Positions 32,232 through 44,878 are shown, counted from the first letter of the stretch. The stretch: 64,000 nt of DNA from Callosobruchus maculatus (GCA_951848785.1 CATOUR010000053.1:3302001-3366000), one strand, 5' to 3'. Notes: generated from the letters alone by a model not told the origin. Translations and numbers: made by a program.

Positions 32232-32449
32232 GCTTACACCGTATGCTATTGCGTTGGGGCGGTAAAATAAAGTCTGTATAGTCTTTTATCACCCTATTGT
32301 TAATTGAGGAGAAACTTTATCTATCTAAAAATAACTTCATGGACAATACATCAAGACACTGTTAATCACATCTTCCAGCGGAAGAATAAGATTACGAATT
32401 AATTACCTGGTAATTGCGAGGACAATTATTACAAATTTAGGAAGGTTTA

Positions 32450-32471
32450 GATGATGATGATGATGATGATG
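32450..32471. repeat. (GAT)n microsatellite
   Basis: Seven or so pure GAT units. Flanking sequence (32,232-32,840) shows no gene; TTGACAGTCTTGAGACTGTC near 32,730 is a small hairpin. Confidence 0.7.
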
Positions 32472-32849
32472 TTTTTATCCAGTTTCAGGCAGTCCTGTGA
32501 CCTAATTTTATTATGCTATACTATTCGTTTAAACATGTTCAGTTCCATCGCACTTCACTGGCTCATCAATAAAGTACCACACATTCTGGAAGGTAAACTT
32601 TAGCGACGTTTCGGCCACCTCTGTGACCTTTACCGAAGTACAAAATATGTTATGAAATTATTTTGGCGTAAGGAGAAGAGTAAAGTAGAGGAAGTGCGTT
32701 GGTTGAGGGGTATAGCTTGACAGTCTTGAGACTGTCGATTTGAATTCACCGTTCAGGTCTCCAGTCCGCTGTTGAGCGACAATTGCAGTGTCGAGAGCGT
32801 AGATAATTAGTTATAGACCTCACACCTGTGGGGGCAAGGGATGTTATGC

Positions 32850-33095
32850 GAAAATAATGGCTAAAGGATTAGCCTAAAAACCGAACCCTGTGGCACACTG
32901 GCCTTTATTGGACGTGAGGTTAACATGATATTGTTATTCTGGTTCTGAATTTTGCACCTTCGCGAAAGCTTTAAAAGCCAAATTAATGGGGAATAATAAG
33001 CCCATTTGAATTGGTTTATAGAGAAGGCGTTCATACCAAATCTTACCAAAAGCTTTTGCAACATCTAGAAGTAAAATACCAATATATTTTTTTAA
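32850..33095 (-). pseudogene. LINE RT core fragment
   Basis: Minus strand: GILLLDVAKAFGKIWYERLL (RT motif A, Asp kept) at about 33,090-33,025. After a frameshift, TSRPIKASVPQGSVF (motif B) follows at about 32,900-32,870. A jockey-group RT piece of about 80 codons, dead. Confidence 0.65.
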
Positions 33096-33190
33096 TTGCA
33101 TTGGTAAAGGTCATTGGTCACTTCATCCTATCATTTACATGGTATAAACAAATTGTGTATTACTATCTTCTTCTTAGAGTGCCGTCTTCA

Positions 33191-33602
33191 TCATTGAAGG
33201 TTGGCAACAATCCCGGCGAATGTCTGTCTATCTTGGGCAGTTCGTAGTAGGGAATGAGCATCCATACCTGTCCAATCTCTTATGTTTTTCAACCAGGAGT
33301 ATTTCTTCCTACCTATGCCCCGTTTGCCCTCAATCTTCCCTTCCATTATCAACTGTAGGAGTTCATATCGACTTCCGCGCATTATATGGCCCAGGTAAGC
33401 TGTTTTTCGTTTTTTAACTATCTGTACCAATTCTCTCTCGCATCGTGCTTGTCTCAACACGTCCTCGTTTGTAACATGCGCTGTCCAGGGTATCTTGAGA
33501 AGTCTACGCAGTACCCACATCTCAAAGGCTTCTATTCTGTTGATGGTGTTAACCTTAAGAGTCCATGCTTCACAGCCATACAACAGCACCGAATTACTAT
33601 GG
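33191..33602 (-). pseudogene. RTE-like LINE C-terminal fragment
   Basis: Minus-strand frame with VLLYGCEAWTLKVNTINRIE, FEMWVLRRLLKIPWTAHVTN and YELLQLIMEGKIEGKRGIGR. This is the conserved tail of RTE-type endonuclease/reverse transcriptases in insects. It lacks the EN and catalytic RT blocks and abuts the 3' end of family A copy 2 at 33,603. The frame's apparent N-terminus comes from that neighbour. Confidence 0.7.
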
Positions 33603-35055
33603 GGGAGCATTTTTTTATGGTCTACCTCCTGCAAAGGCTGAAAGCCTATGACGCTGTAGAAGCGCTACGAGGGAATAAGTATCGGTGCACGTTAGATTTG
33701 AAACGCTGCAGGTTGTAGCCGTCGGAAAACAAATTCCCCGACAGCTCATGCCACAGTGTGAAGTTCTTCAAAATAAGAAATGCTGGAGGAGACTGTTTCG
33801 GGGAGTAGGGACCTCGACCTGGTAAGGATGATCTAGCAGAGCCTCTCTAGTATTTCTCGCTCGGACGGCCTTAGGTGTTATTATCTGGGAGAGCTCACTT
33901 GAACATCTTCCGTGATAACATCTGTAAAAAAGGGACAGGTCGGCCACCCTTTTTCGCTGCTCCAGGCTGTGGAGGTTCTTTGTGAGGTTAGGCGTAACGA
34001 TTAGACTAATTGTTCTCTTCTGAATAGTGTCCAGAAGCTTTAGAGAGTACTTCAGAGCGCATCCCCACACATGGGAGCAATACTCCAACGATGGTCGGAT
34101 GTGTGCCTTGTAGAGCAGCAGTGGTTGCTCTGATGTATACACTTCCTATAGCGGAACAGAACTCCAAGCTTCTGGTATGCCGTTTTAGCAATACTGACGA
34201 CGTGGTCATGCCCAGGATATGTTATTGTTGATATTGATCCCCAAAAGCTTGACGCAAGGTGACTCGACTACTGGGTGACCCCTCATTTCCACAGCTGGTA
34301 AACTAACGTAGGCTTCTTTGTTAATGTTCTTGCCTGAGTATTTTGTACGTTAAACTGCATTTTGTTTACTAATCCCCACTCGACAATTGTTTTGATATCT
34401 ACGTTGATCTGTGAGGGATGTTGCTGTCGCCGACATACGGCCTCCTGGAACGATAGTGGCTTGCCTGGCTCCTTGCACAATATCTAAAGTTGTCTGCGTA
34501 GCTGTGGATTCAGTTGGTTGTTATTTCCAGCAGCCCGTTGATGTACCACAGAAATAGTGATGGGGAAGGGACAGATCCCTAATGAACACCGGCATTTGTT
34601 GAAAATACATCTGTTGTACAGCCTCCAACTACAACAAACAGGGATCGGTCGTTCAAGAAGCTATTCAGCCACTGGCGCAGGCCAGGTGGTAGTCCATAAG
34701 CAGCGAGCTTGACCAGAAGTCCCCCATTCCACACTCTATCGAAGGGTTTCGATATATCAAGTGCAAAAACACAGCATTCGCTATGATTTTTAATTGCTCT
34801 GTTCCACAAGTGAGTGACGTAGGCCAGGAGGTCACCCGTAGACCTATGCTTACGGAAGCCATACTGGCGATCATTTATGATGTTACTGTTGTCCAGGTAT
34901 TTCAGGGGCTGTATGTTAATGGTAGTCTCCATAATCTTAGTAATGATGCTGAGAAGAGCCACAGGTCTCTAGTTGGTCGGTTTTTTGTCTTTCTTAGGAA
35001 TGGGTTGTACGCAGCTGATCTTTCGTGCAGCGGGAAACACGCCTCGCTGATACGA
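33603..35055 (-). pseudogene. LINE family A, copy 2 (longest copy)
   Basis: The longest of the three copies. On the minus strand: RPVALLSIITKIMETTI, QYGFRKHRSTGDLLAYVTHL, FALDISKPFDRVW (motif A, Asp kept, A changed to P), LRQWLNSFLNDRSLFVVVGG. Stops and frameshifts then precede the thumb (LLLYKAHIRPSLEYCSHVWG) and the shared C-terminus. At least three frame breaks between 34,579 and 34,142. Comparing it with copy 1 (3.2 kb) and copy 3 (60.8 kb) covers the RT from the fingers to the end. Confidence 0.8.
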
Positions 35056-36519
35056 TAGTTAAGTTGCTTTTATGGGTTTCCATATGTTTAATGTTATATT
35101 TTATTACGTATTATGTTCTCCAATATTATTATCTTGGGTGAATCTGCATGTTATGTGCTCCATCAGCCTGACTGCCTGCAACCCCCTTTTATGTTCAGAA
35201 TAGCAACACCGGGACACACGTGGAAATTTGAAATATACTGGAAATCTACTCGAAATTTGCAAGGTGACGCTTCATCCTTCGTTGCTCACCGACAGCTCCG
35301 AAAATCTTCGAGAACTACTGATCCGTTCCGATCCTAAGACATACCCTCGCAATAGCTCCGTGGGATAATGAGTTGTGTTCGGTATAGTAATGTCGTCAAC
35401 AGCGTGTGTACATTTTTCCTGCTAGCAGCGACATCAAACACTTGGACCGAGGTTATAGTAAGCCTGCGATTCCTTTTTGTAATGATATTTTTATTCCTCT
35501 TCTCTATATTTTCCCAATTTTTAACGTACTAAAAGAAATTTTTGTTAAGCATACTTATCACGGAAAAGAGAGGCTAAAAAGACAGCAGGGCACAGTTGTG
35601 AGTCTGTGGGCAGAGTTGGAAAAGGGAAAATTATTGAAAATTTCCATTTTGACAACATCCCATATTTTGTCAGAAATCACATGGTTGAATAAATATTGCT
35701 CTTTATGAACAGCGATGCCTATATGCAAAGCCCAAATATTTGAACACAAGCGCCTTGTACCAAGGAAGTTCCTATAGGCATAAAACAGAAGCACGCTTGA
35801 TCTGCGCATAATTTTATCACACCGGATTTATTTGAAATTACAGTTGTATCAAATCAATCAGTATATAAAATATATTGCAGTATCACCCCACCTATAAATA
35901 ACTCGCCCAACAAGTACCACCAAGATAATGGCACTTCTGGGGCTACTATACATGTCAGCACTAAAAAATCTAAAAAAAAATCCAGATTAGGGCTGCCACG
36001 TATTAATTTTGCTGGAAGACGTGATCAGCAATGATGGGGGAAGGGGTTGGGGAGTGCATTTTTGTGGATTAGATTTAGCAGCATTACAGTTTATACATTA
36101 TAGGTTTCGTGGGAGGGGGTGGGGGGTCCGGACCCTGCCCCCCTCCCTAAATATGTGACTGACTGTGGATGGACAAACTAGTACCATGGTGTTGTTGGTT
36201 GGTGTTAATTTCAACTCAATTTACATTTAGTTTTACCTCTAAAAGGTAATAAAGATTATGTTTTTAAACAACAGTTATAACCAAGTTAGTCCAATTGTTG
36301 TATTTATTTTTAAAAAGTTGAATTTCGTTTTTATTATTTTTTTATTTTTTTACTACATCATTATCAATAGGATTACTACATCATTATCAATAGGATAATA
36401 AATCCCAATATATTTATATTTGAATAAATTATCGGTTTCAGAGCTAGGTTAGTAGCGGATTTTCAATCAGGTTGATAGAAAGGAGGATTAATTGACTTTC
36501 CGGCAAGCTTACCCTAGCA
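35056..36519. other. non-coding stretch
   Basis: No gene recognised. A GGGGGTGGGGGGTCCGG patch lies at about 36,114-36,131. ATTACTACATCATTATCAATAG is directly repeated near 36,350-36,393. Confidence 0.4.
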
Positions 36520-36538
36520 GTAGACTAAAGGGCCCCAC

Positions 36539-37270
36539 AGACATCTTTCTTTTTCATCAGGTTTGCACGACGTGCCAACCGATGTCAGTTAAACCGATGG
36601 AACGATACCTCCACACACTGTTCGGTTTTCTCTCAGTGTCTCGCAAATTTTGGTCCGTTAAACATGGATAATACTTTAGCATTGGCGGTGGCTTTAGCTT
36701 TACTTTAATGAGTGAAATATAGCAAGATAAACGTTCTAAGTGGGTGAAACAGTGGCTTTTAAAAAGAGGCCAATTCTCCCATATGAATCTATTAGAAGAA
36801 TTGCGTCTGGAACCAGGGAATTGGTAAAATTATTTGAGAATGGATGAAGAAATATACTTAGAATTATTTAATTAAGTAGCACTTGTAATAAAAAAACAGG
36901 ATACTTGGATGAGACAAGTATTTCCCCTCATGAATGTCTGACAGCTACATTGAGATTTCTTGCTACGGGTAGAAGCAACGAGGGTTTGAAATTTTCAGTT
37001 GCGATATCCCCCCAAGCTTTAGGACAAATTATACCTGAAACCAGAACGACACTGCAAAATCCCGTCGTGATTGCACGATGAACGGCCACACATGTACCGA
37101 GTTACACGATGGCGTTCGAAACCGACAGGTAAAATCAAGCTCGGACAGATTTTTTGGAACGACGGTCAACATGACGGTTTTTCGGCACACACGGACCGAA
37201 ATGAGTGTGATCGGTTGGCACGTCGCCGTCGTGCAAACCTGATGAAAAAGAACGATGTCTGTGGGGCCCT
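36539..37270 (+). mobile_element. PIF/Harbinger element, internally deleted (732 bp)
   Basis: TIRs begin AGGGCCCCACAGACATC and end GATGTCTGTGGGGCCCT, about 30 bp or more well matched, flanked by TAA on both sides (36,536-38; 37,271-73), the classic Harbinger target. Inside, on the + strand at about 36,660-37,045, broken frames read KWVKQWLLKRGQFSHMNLLE, ISPHECLTATLRFLATGRSN and AISPQALGQIIPET. These are the N-terminal region of Harbinger nuclease (…LRFLATG…ISxxxxxxIIPET). The catalytic DDE part is deleted, so it moves only with help from elsewhere, if at all. Confidence 0.8.
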
Positions 37271-37374
37271 TAATGGGACGATGATCCTGCGGAGAAATCA
37301 AACCAGCCTTCCTGGGGATCAGAACGATATCAGCAACTTTCCGCGTGTGTGGAACGTAGCGAGTTCTGAGGAGT

Positions 37375-37437
37375 ATCAGTAGTGATAATGAGGCAAAGTC
37401 AAGCAAGTAGGCCACTTTTAGCCCTTTTTGCTAACCT
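37375..37437 (-). repeat. 60-bp retroposon inside the LINE
   Basis: Same repeat as at 6.2, 14.9 and 32.2 kb (GCAAAAAGGGCTAAAAGTGG, ...CATTATCACTACTGATA on the minus strand). It splits the RT frame between NTIF and RTRY. TCACAACTC and TCAGAACTC flank it, a probable target duplication of about 9 bp. Confidence 0.55.
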
Positions 37438-37920
37438 TGAGTTGTGAAAATAGTGTTAAATATTTCCACCAGAGATGCAAAAGCTTTTTGCGACAGTAAC
37501 CAACATTTTTTTGGTGATATGAGCCCCTCCAGTTGCCTTACGAATCTTGAGGTCTTATAATCCAGAAGCTCCTCTGGTCTGCAGTGTTCTTTTGGGTTTG
37601 CTACGTAGAACTTCCATAGAAGAATTTTCTGAAGAGGCTTCACCTAAGGGATCATCCTCGCCACTCACGCCATTGGCTTTGGAATGTCTTGTTGGATTTT
37701 AAAATGCTGTCGATCTTCATCGAGGTCATTATCTAGGTCACACTTGAGTGAGAATTGATCTTCCATAACCTCAGCAAAAACCTCCACCTTTTCAGCAGTT
37801 ATAAAGATAATGCTTTCAGGATCATGAACAATCTTCCATTTTTGAGTTTTTGTTTCGCTACTTTCCTTAACCGGCAATTCTAAAGCATCTAAATTATATG
37901 CAGACGTTACAGATGCCATT

Positions 37921-38483
37921 CAATGAACACGCAGAATACGCTCCACATGATAATGATACTCGAGCTCGAGATAAGTTCATTGAAATTGTTGTATCCACAT
38001 ATCGCGAAATGGCAGATGCGCAGACGTATACCATCTCCACGGAGAGCTGACAGTTATCTTTTTCTGAGTGGACGACACTATTACCATTGTTGTAACGTGT
38101 TTGTCTGTAGATAACAACTGTACAAGATAGAATCAGCTGGAACTGGTTTTGGAAGTCAGCAGACTGGAGCTGACGTTCCCCTTTTACTATCGTTAAACAA
38201 AGTTTCTAATTCCACTATTCGGTGTATATCTCTGAACTGCCTGACGTAATTTACAAGTATGTATCTGTATGTGAGTGAAGGATCTGTTTTGCATTCAATG
38301 TAATTGACACCGCAATTATTCCGAAAATTTAGCGCCTGGGAGAGAATGGCGAACAAGACAGTGGCGTAGTTATAGAGGGTCCACATATATTTTCTGCTAA
38401 TATAGCTGTTGATGGGCATTTTCTGGTTAACCACTGCTGACCGGCTGCTGGCCGTTGAGACATTTAGCTTGTGGTACTTCAAT
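37921..38483. other. non-coding stretch
   Basis: No gene recognised. The long minus-strand frame across 38,156-38,692 runs through family c sequence and shows no motif. Confidence 0.4.
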
Positions 38484-38840
38484 CCCAGATAGCACACATT
38501 GAGCCTTTGGATGTACAATGGATATCCGCTTTTGAGCACACAGGCTGTCCCATAGACTTCCAAAAATTGTACAAACGATATCCAGTGGACATCCAAACGA
38601 CACACTTCTGGACGTCCGCCTGGAATCATTTTGGACACTGGACATTTGTGAAATGGGTATATATAGACAAGCGCAACTTGGTCGCAAGACACGACCTGGC
38701 AGGACTTGCGCCTCGTAGTAGTGCAGACACAGTTTCTCGTGTCATGTCACGTTGCAAAAAGTGTTTTTCATGTATTTCGAGAAAATGGCAGACGAGAAGT
38801 TGATAGAGGCGGTAAGGGCACATAATATGATACGGAATAT
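38484..38840. mobile_element. TIR element family c, left part only
   Basis: Starts CCCAGATAGCACACATTGAG, a near match to the family a tip. It continues with GGATGTACAATGGATATCC, GATATCCAGTGGACATCC and GGACGTCC words, the same word-rich style. No right end (GTGCTATCTGGG) was found in the window, so the boundary is a guess. Confidence 0.45.
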
Positions 38841-40528
38841 ACTAACTATCTAAATACTTAGTTGAGACATCGGATTTGAGAACATAGCAATTAATTTAAA
38901 TTTAAAGGCGGTAAGTTTTTACATATTTGCAAATTATTTTTTTAAAGTAACATCTTGGAGGTCAAGCACATTCCTAGATTAGTTTTTCTTAAGCTATCGA
39001 TTGATGATGCAGGGGTTAGAATTTACTGGGAGTTTATAACTCCAATCAATATAGCTTCTGAAACAAGAAATTTGCAAGCCGTTTTGCAAGATCTCAAGGT
39101 TAGATTTTGAAACCTGTCAAACTGTCAAAAATGGATATATTATTCTATAGAATATCCCCAATTTCACCTTATACATGTGAAAATAAGTTTCTTTAAATAT
39201 CCGTTTGAGTTATAAAACTTTGGTTTGAATAAGTTTTCCCCAAAAGTCAGCAAAAAAAGTTGGAGGGGATGTACTTCAGAAAACTGATTCCGATTTAAGT
39301 GGAAGTATTTGGTAAAATCAGCTTCACTCATCTTGTAATGTTGAACTATCCACTCGCTGTTCTCTCCGATAGAATACACTTATTAGGTGATTTCAAAATC
39401 TTTTTTTTTTAACAAGACATAGAAGAACGTGTACCCTCTAGCACCATCTAATTCTGATTCGGAACTTAAGTTTAACAATAAGTCTTTCGTCCGTGACATT
39501 TTCCAGTGTGGTACTAAGCGTGTCACTTGAAAACTGCGTCTCAATGCGCGGATCATCTCTCGACGCATTCGGCACGTACGTGTCATGCCTCTCGTGTCAG
39601 GTCAGGTCACACGCGGTGTCTCAATTTGCGGCTTGCCTAGTTACACATTTTGCAAAAGTAGGCCTCTATTTTTACAAGAAAAAACAAAATTTGAAATAAT
39701 AAATATGGGTTACAATACCAGACATAAAATTATTTTACATTAATAACACTTCAATAATCAAACGTGAGAAGACTCAGTCATATATAATGACAAATTCGGA
39801 TTTGACACACATTTGAAAAAACTTTGGACACTGTAAGGACATTAATTTGTCAGACGGGTTATATAAACATAACACATTTATTCACATATTATTTATTATA
39901 CAAATGATTGCCGTTCCATTAACAGTTAGACATAACACAAAAAAAGACTTCTATTTTTAAAAGAAAAACCCAAATCAATATTTGAAATAATAAATATGGG
40001 TTACAATACCAGACAACAAAAATGATTTTACTTAATTTTATTTTACTTAAATAACCACTTGTGAGAGATTCAGTCATATATGTATAATGACAAAGATGTA
40101 TAATAGTCAATCCTCAATCATTCAGAACTCAAAACAGTTTGAAACATTTCCCTAAAAACCTAAAACATATCTTATTGCAAGAACCCTATTACACGTTATT
40201 TTACCTCTAAAGTAGTAAATAGCCAGCAAAGTTTGAAGTTGTCGTAGTTACAGTCACTAGCCAGCACAATATGTTGGTACTAGCACCAGGCAGTCAGGCA
40301 CCAGAGACCTACCATGAAGTAACGGTGTACGTCTAATGACGTATTTGCTTTCTTAAAAAAAGTTTTTCCTAGTGAATAATGTTGACTTTCATTTCTATCT
40401 AAGACTCTATCTGAGAAAAGGTCGGCTAAGTAAAGATACTTTTAATGACATGTAGGGATGTATTTCGACAGCTATTTACATGTTGAATAAAACCAAATAG
40501 AAAAAAAAATAATTTTTTCCTTAAAAAA
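38841..40528. other. non-coding stretch with a local direct duplication
   Basis: A block of about 110 bp (TTTGAAATAATAAATATGGG, TTACAATACCAGACA ... CAGTCATATAT) occurs at about 39,690-39,795 and again at 39,983-40,095, a diverged direct repeat about 285 bp apart. No gene recognised. Confidence 0.5.
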
Positions 40529-41975
40529 TTTTTACTTCCCACACCGATAGGTGAGGGGAGTATTGTGATCGCGAAAATTTTCGATTTTGAGATAATACAC
40601 TTTTTGGGCGTTTCATGATGTCTACATAACGAAAATCCACGTCACTCAATTCCGTCGGTCTGTCTGTCGGTCTGTCTGTCGGTCTGTCTGTCGGTCTGCC
40701 TGTCGGTCTGTCTGTCGGTTTGTCTGTCGGTCTGTCTGTCTGTCGGTCTGTCTGTCTGTCGGTCTGTCTGTACGCGTTTTTCTGTCCTCGTAATCTCAGT
40801 AACCGCTGCATGGATTGTGATGAAATTTGGGCAGCGATATGCTGGGAGGTCGTAGTAGGTAATGTTCTTATAATTTTGAAAATCGGTGCAGGGGCGGCGG
40901 TGTAATTAGCAAAAACAAAAAAAATTAAATATTCCTCAAACTTCGTTTTTAGGCGTTTTAGAGGTTCCTGATCATTATTTACTTTTTTTTGGGTGGGGGT
41001 GAAATTGGGGTGGTTGGGGGGTGGGGGGTTGTAAAATCGAAAAATTTGTTGCTTTCATAATAGATTGTCCACTGACCCATGAAGGAAGACCTAGCAACAT
41101 AAATAACTTTTTTAGGTCCATCCGAACATTGCCTTGCCTATTACAGAAACCAAAGGACAGACATTTTTTCTGGTGTAAACATACGAGAGTATTGCTTTAG
41201 ATCCTTCTATATCTTACAAGGAAACTGTTGAATTGATGTTAATGAAATTTTGACACAGTATTACTACCGTGGCGAGGATGGAAAACGCGTATGGTTTTTA
41301 TAAATCGTGCCAGTGGCGGCGCAGAAATAATAAAAAAAGTAAAAATATAAAAACAGCTAAACTTCGTTTTTAAGCGTTTTAGAGGTTCCTGATCATTTTC
41401 TGCGTTTTTTTTGGGTGGGGTGAAATTGGGGTGGTTAGGGGGTGGGGGGTTGAAAAACTGAGAAATTTCTTGTATTCATAATAGGCTGTCCACTAACCTG
41501 TGAAGGAAGACCTAGCGACATAAATCAACTTTTTAGGTCCATCCGAACATTGCCTAGCGTATTTTCTGTATACATACATACGAGTATTTATTGCTTTAGA
41601 TCTTTTTGTATTTTGTAACGTGGACACTATTAAATTGATTCTAATTAAATTTTGACACAGTATTATTACCTTGGTAAGGACGGAAAACGCGTATATTTGT
41701 TAAATATCGTGTCAGTGGCAGCGTAAATAGCAGTAATCAAAAAACTAAAAGTATGAAAACAACTCAAACTTCGTTTTTAGATGTTTTAGGCTGTCCATTG
41801 ACCTCTGAAGGAAAGACTTAGCGGCATAAGACAATTTTAGGGGAGGGAAGGCTGCTGATGATTTGGTTGCAAGGGGATCTCAGACTAAAGCTTCATGCTA
41901 TGGGAAAATAATAAACTGATATCACAGTAATGTGTGGGAAGTACTGAGTCAATCAACTTGACTCCATTTTTTATT
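40529..41975. repeat. repeat family X, copy 2 (long, with internal subrepeats)
   Basis: Opposite orientation to copy 1. It holds CTTCCCACACCGATAGGTGA, a (CTGT)n/(CGGT)n microsatellite (about 40,655-40,770), then GATTGTGATGAAATTTGGGC. Two similar subrepeats of about 450 bp follow, each with AAACTTCGTTTTTA, a G-rich GGTGGGGGGTTG block and TAGGTCCATCCGAACATTGC. Part of a third comes next, ending GGGAAGTACTGAGTCAATC. No coding frame. The repeated G-rich and microsatellite blocks and the constant ends define the family. Confidence 0.75.
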
Positions 41976-42400
41976 TTGTAAGCGTCATTTGTTATTAGAT
42001 AGTATTAGGTATTATTTTTGCAAAACAAAAAAGGACGTTATCTCGCTTATTTTTAGTAGATATTTGAAAGAAAAAATTGTTTATTTTAAAAAATATAAAA
42101 GTAACTTAGGACTCACCCTGTCTCGAGAACAAGCACTGAGTCAAACTACTTGACGCAAATTTTATTCATTTTTCGATTCAATCCTTGGTCAATCAAGGGG
42201 TGCCATAAGTATTATTTATTGGTAATTTGCTATTTGCTGTAACTTTAACATTTTGCTACTTCAGGCTAAGCAGGAGAATTTTTGTGCGTCCCCCGTAACT
42301 ACAAAACCAGTTCAAAGTTCAAACACCTCCGTGGTTGCGATTCTCGCAGCTTTTATTCGCGAATCCTATTTATAAAAATTTACTCAGGGTTTTTTATCTT
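41976..42400. other. non-coding stretch
   Basis: No gene seen. Confidence 0.4.
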
Positions 42401-43500
42401 ATAGGAGCAGTCTTTTCAGAAAGATCTGAAAAATACTAACGTGGTTCGTGACAACGTGTTTTACGTGTTTGATAAACGGAGGTTTGGACGCTTTGCAGTG
42501 TGACAATGTGATTGTGAATTCGAGATTGTGGATCGGAAGCTGTCGGAAAACTCGATCAATATCTGGGGTAGTGGTGGTAGATATTTCACGAACCTGTGAT
42601 TCAATCACTGATATCTCAAAATCACGACTGCTACCGAATGCAACAGAAAAGCGTGACGTGATCACGGTATCATCTGAGTTCCTCCGTTCCTCGGCTGCGT
42701 GCTACTTCGGGCCTCGGGCATCACCAACGACGTACGTATTGTCAACGTCATCGAAAGTCGTGAATGAATGCGCCTTCGCCTATACCCATTTCGAGTTTTT
42801 TTGTCAAGAATATTTTATTGATCAGACTTGAATTACCTTGCTGTGATGTATTGTTAGTTTTATACATATTTTATTTTGTATTCAAGAATTATGCCTACGT
42901 TTCTGTAAAAAATATACGTTTATGATAAACCTCCCAATCCCAACAAATATCTATTTAAAAAATGTAAATCATTTTCAAAATTTGCACACTTTGAAATGAA
43001 ACTGAATTTGAGTTAAAAAATGTAACCACAATTCCGCATCCAGTGACAGGTTCGCGAAATCTGTTATTCACGATACCGCTCACGATAACCTATAACTTAG
43101 CAGTAGCAATACCACCAGCAATACTGTGTTTCTGGAAGTCGTGATCACGTCACGCTTTTAAATCACTGATATTAAAAAGTAACGGTATCAAATATCATAG
43201 ATATCGAGAAATCACGATATCGCTCATGCCTTCTGGGGTAGGTCATGCCGCTTCTGTCCGGCTTTCTTTGTTTATGGATGGAAAATGCTTATTGATATCA
43301 GAAAACCATGGTTGCCAGACATATGATAATTATACTACTTTTACGATCAACCTTAGTGCACTGATATCGTATGTATTTTCTACGATAACTCAAGCATGCC
43401 TCACATTATGCCTTACATACCATTCACTTTGATACCATTCGAAAGCATCCTGGGGTATCATCATATTGCTTGGAGATATCAGTAACACATCGACCTAACA
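42400..43500. repeat. word-rich region g (ATCACGATATC-type), element not delimited
   Basis: ATCACTGATATC, AATCACGATATCG, GTGATCACG, GGTATCA and related words recur at both sides (42,590-42,670 and 43,060-43,230, with more to 43,490). The GC-richer middle has a 127-codon + frame (42,448-42,831) without motif. It looks like another word-rich TIR element but I could not fix its ends. Confidence 0.35.
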
Positions 43501-44878
43501 TAACCGTATCATGTAGTGATTGAATGTGGAAGGTACCTACTCAAAAGCGTTTTTGTGAATACAGGCTTTATTACTATTCACTCCAACATCTCTTATCAAG
43601 CAGAACTCTCTTGTTGGCTTTCCATCAAGTAGGTAAGTGGCCTTTTCAATACCCTCGCAATAAAGCATCAGTTCGAGTTCTTTCCGCTATTATTCTCTAG
43701 TATTCAAATTTTATTAGACAAAGCATTAAATTGGATTAAATCATTATCAGTACCTAATACCTATCTTCATTATAAATATCTTTATACCATACCTACAGAC
43801 ATATGGTATTTGTGAAGAAATTGTTTTCAGAACGTTTCATTTGGGGTTGTTTTTTTTTTCTCTGTGAAACGAAATCAATTGATGTCTGAAAAGCAAAAAA
43901 TAATAATTTGGAAAAGGAGTAGTGGGTATTTTAACTTGTAACGCTTTGTTTTGAACTTTTTGCGTAACTTAGTAACCTTCTACCATTTTTGAAAGCTTCG
44001 TATGCCCTATCACAATTACTAACAGTTAATAGTACCAGCTACCAATGCTGCTATCAAGTATGGCTTTTTGTTGATGGCAGTGGCTATAGGTATCCATGAA
44101 TAACTATGATTTTATACAAAAAACTATAGGTTAGGTCCAACAAAGGCTGTGGATTCCCCAAAGACTTTGGATCACCCTTCCCTAGTTTCACTGTAATATT
44201 GACATGAAAAGCATAACCTTAATTTATTATACATGATGCTTGCTGCACTATTTGGTCATTAAAGAGTATTTAGGATCAGTACGAATTTTGGGGGGAAATT
44301 ACCCATCTCAAGTTGGAACAAAGGAGTGTCAACTTTTTTCTTTTTGCTCTGCTCCCCCTCCATCGAAATCGTGCTCTATTGATCATTTCTCTTTTGACGA
44401 TAATTGCGTCCAGTCGATCTGTCAACAATGCACAAAACAGACATGGTGTGGATTTTATCATTGAACATTGAAGGTTATGTATGTTTGCACCGGTGCAGTG
44501 TTTCGTTTTAAGGTGAAACATAGCGATGATGAAGTATAGAACTATTATTAGTATTATTATTGTGCCTATCGGTTTCTGGCGAGGTTCCTGTCTAACGTAT
44601 GTTTTCACTGTTTGGTGAGTTGTATATTAAAACATTACAGCTGTAGAACACCCTTACAGAGTACCTATATAAAATCAGAAAAATTAAAGCATGTATTAAA
44701 ATAATCTCGGTTTCCGATTTGCATGAAATATACATTAAAAATAGCCACTTTGTTTAGGATACCAACTCTCAAATCAATCCTTCCATACACTTTAAATGCT
44801 GCATGAAGACGGTAAAGGCGTGGTGGGACTATAGATTACACTATGGGCAAAGGTAGACACCTTTGAAAGGTGTCTAAT
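43501..44878. other. non-coding stretch
   Basis: No gene recognised; short frames on both strands around 44,240-44,608 have no motif. Confidence 0.4.

Larger units (their letters stand above)
36520..37920 (-). pseudogene. jockey-like LINE ORF2 fragment, broken by two insertions
   Basis: Read from 37,919 down: a pre-RT region (HDPESIIFITAEKVEVFAEV, MEDQFSLKCDLDND), then KKCWLLSQKAFASLVEIFNT (RT start). A 60-bp retroposon follows, then RTRYVPHTRKVADIVLIPRK, SPQDHRPI, then a Harbinger element, then SLL and decay. DHRPI + SLL across the Harbinger insertion restores the RT motif 1 consensus (RPISLL). There are further frameshifts in the pre-RT part. Only the 5' half of the RT is present. Confidence 0.7.

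Noticed and set aside
32690..32830. tRNA-like or SINE head near 32.7 kb
   Set aside because: GACAGTCTTGAGACTGTC forms a hairpin and a loose B-box-like string follows, but no convincing A box, acceptor pairing or terminator.
38156..38692. 178-codon minus-strand ORF
   Set aside because: Runs through the word-rich left end of family c and non-repetitive flank, with no motif; judged accidental.
40655..40770. Poly-Thr/Asp/Arg repeat protein (DRPTDRPTD) frames in both strands
   Set aside because: Translation of a CTGT/CGGT microsatellite inside family X; no gene context.
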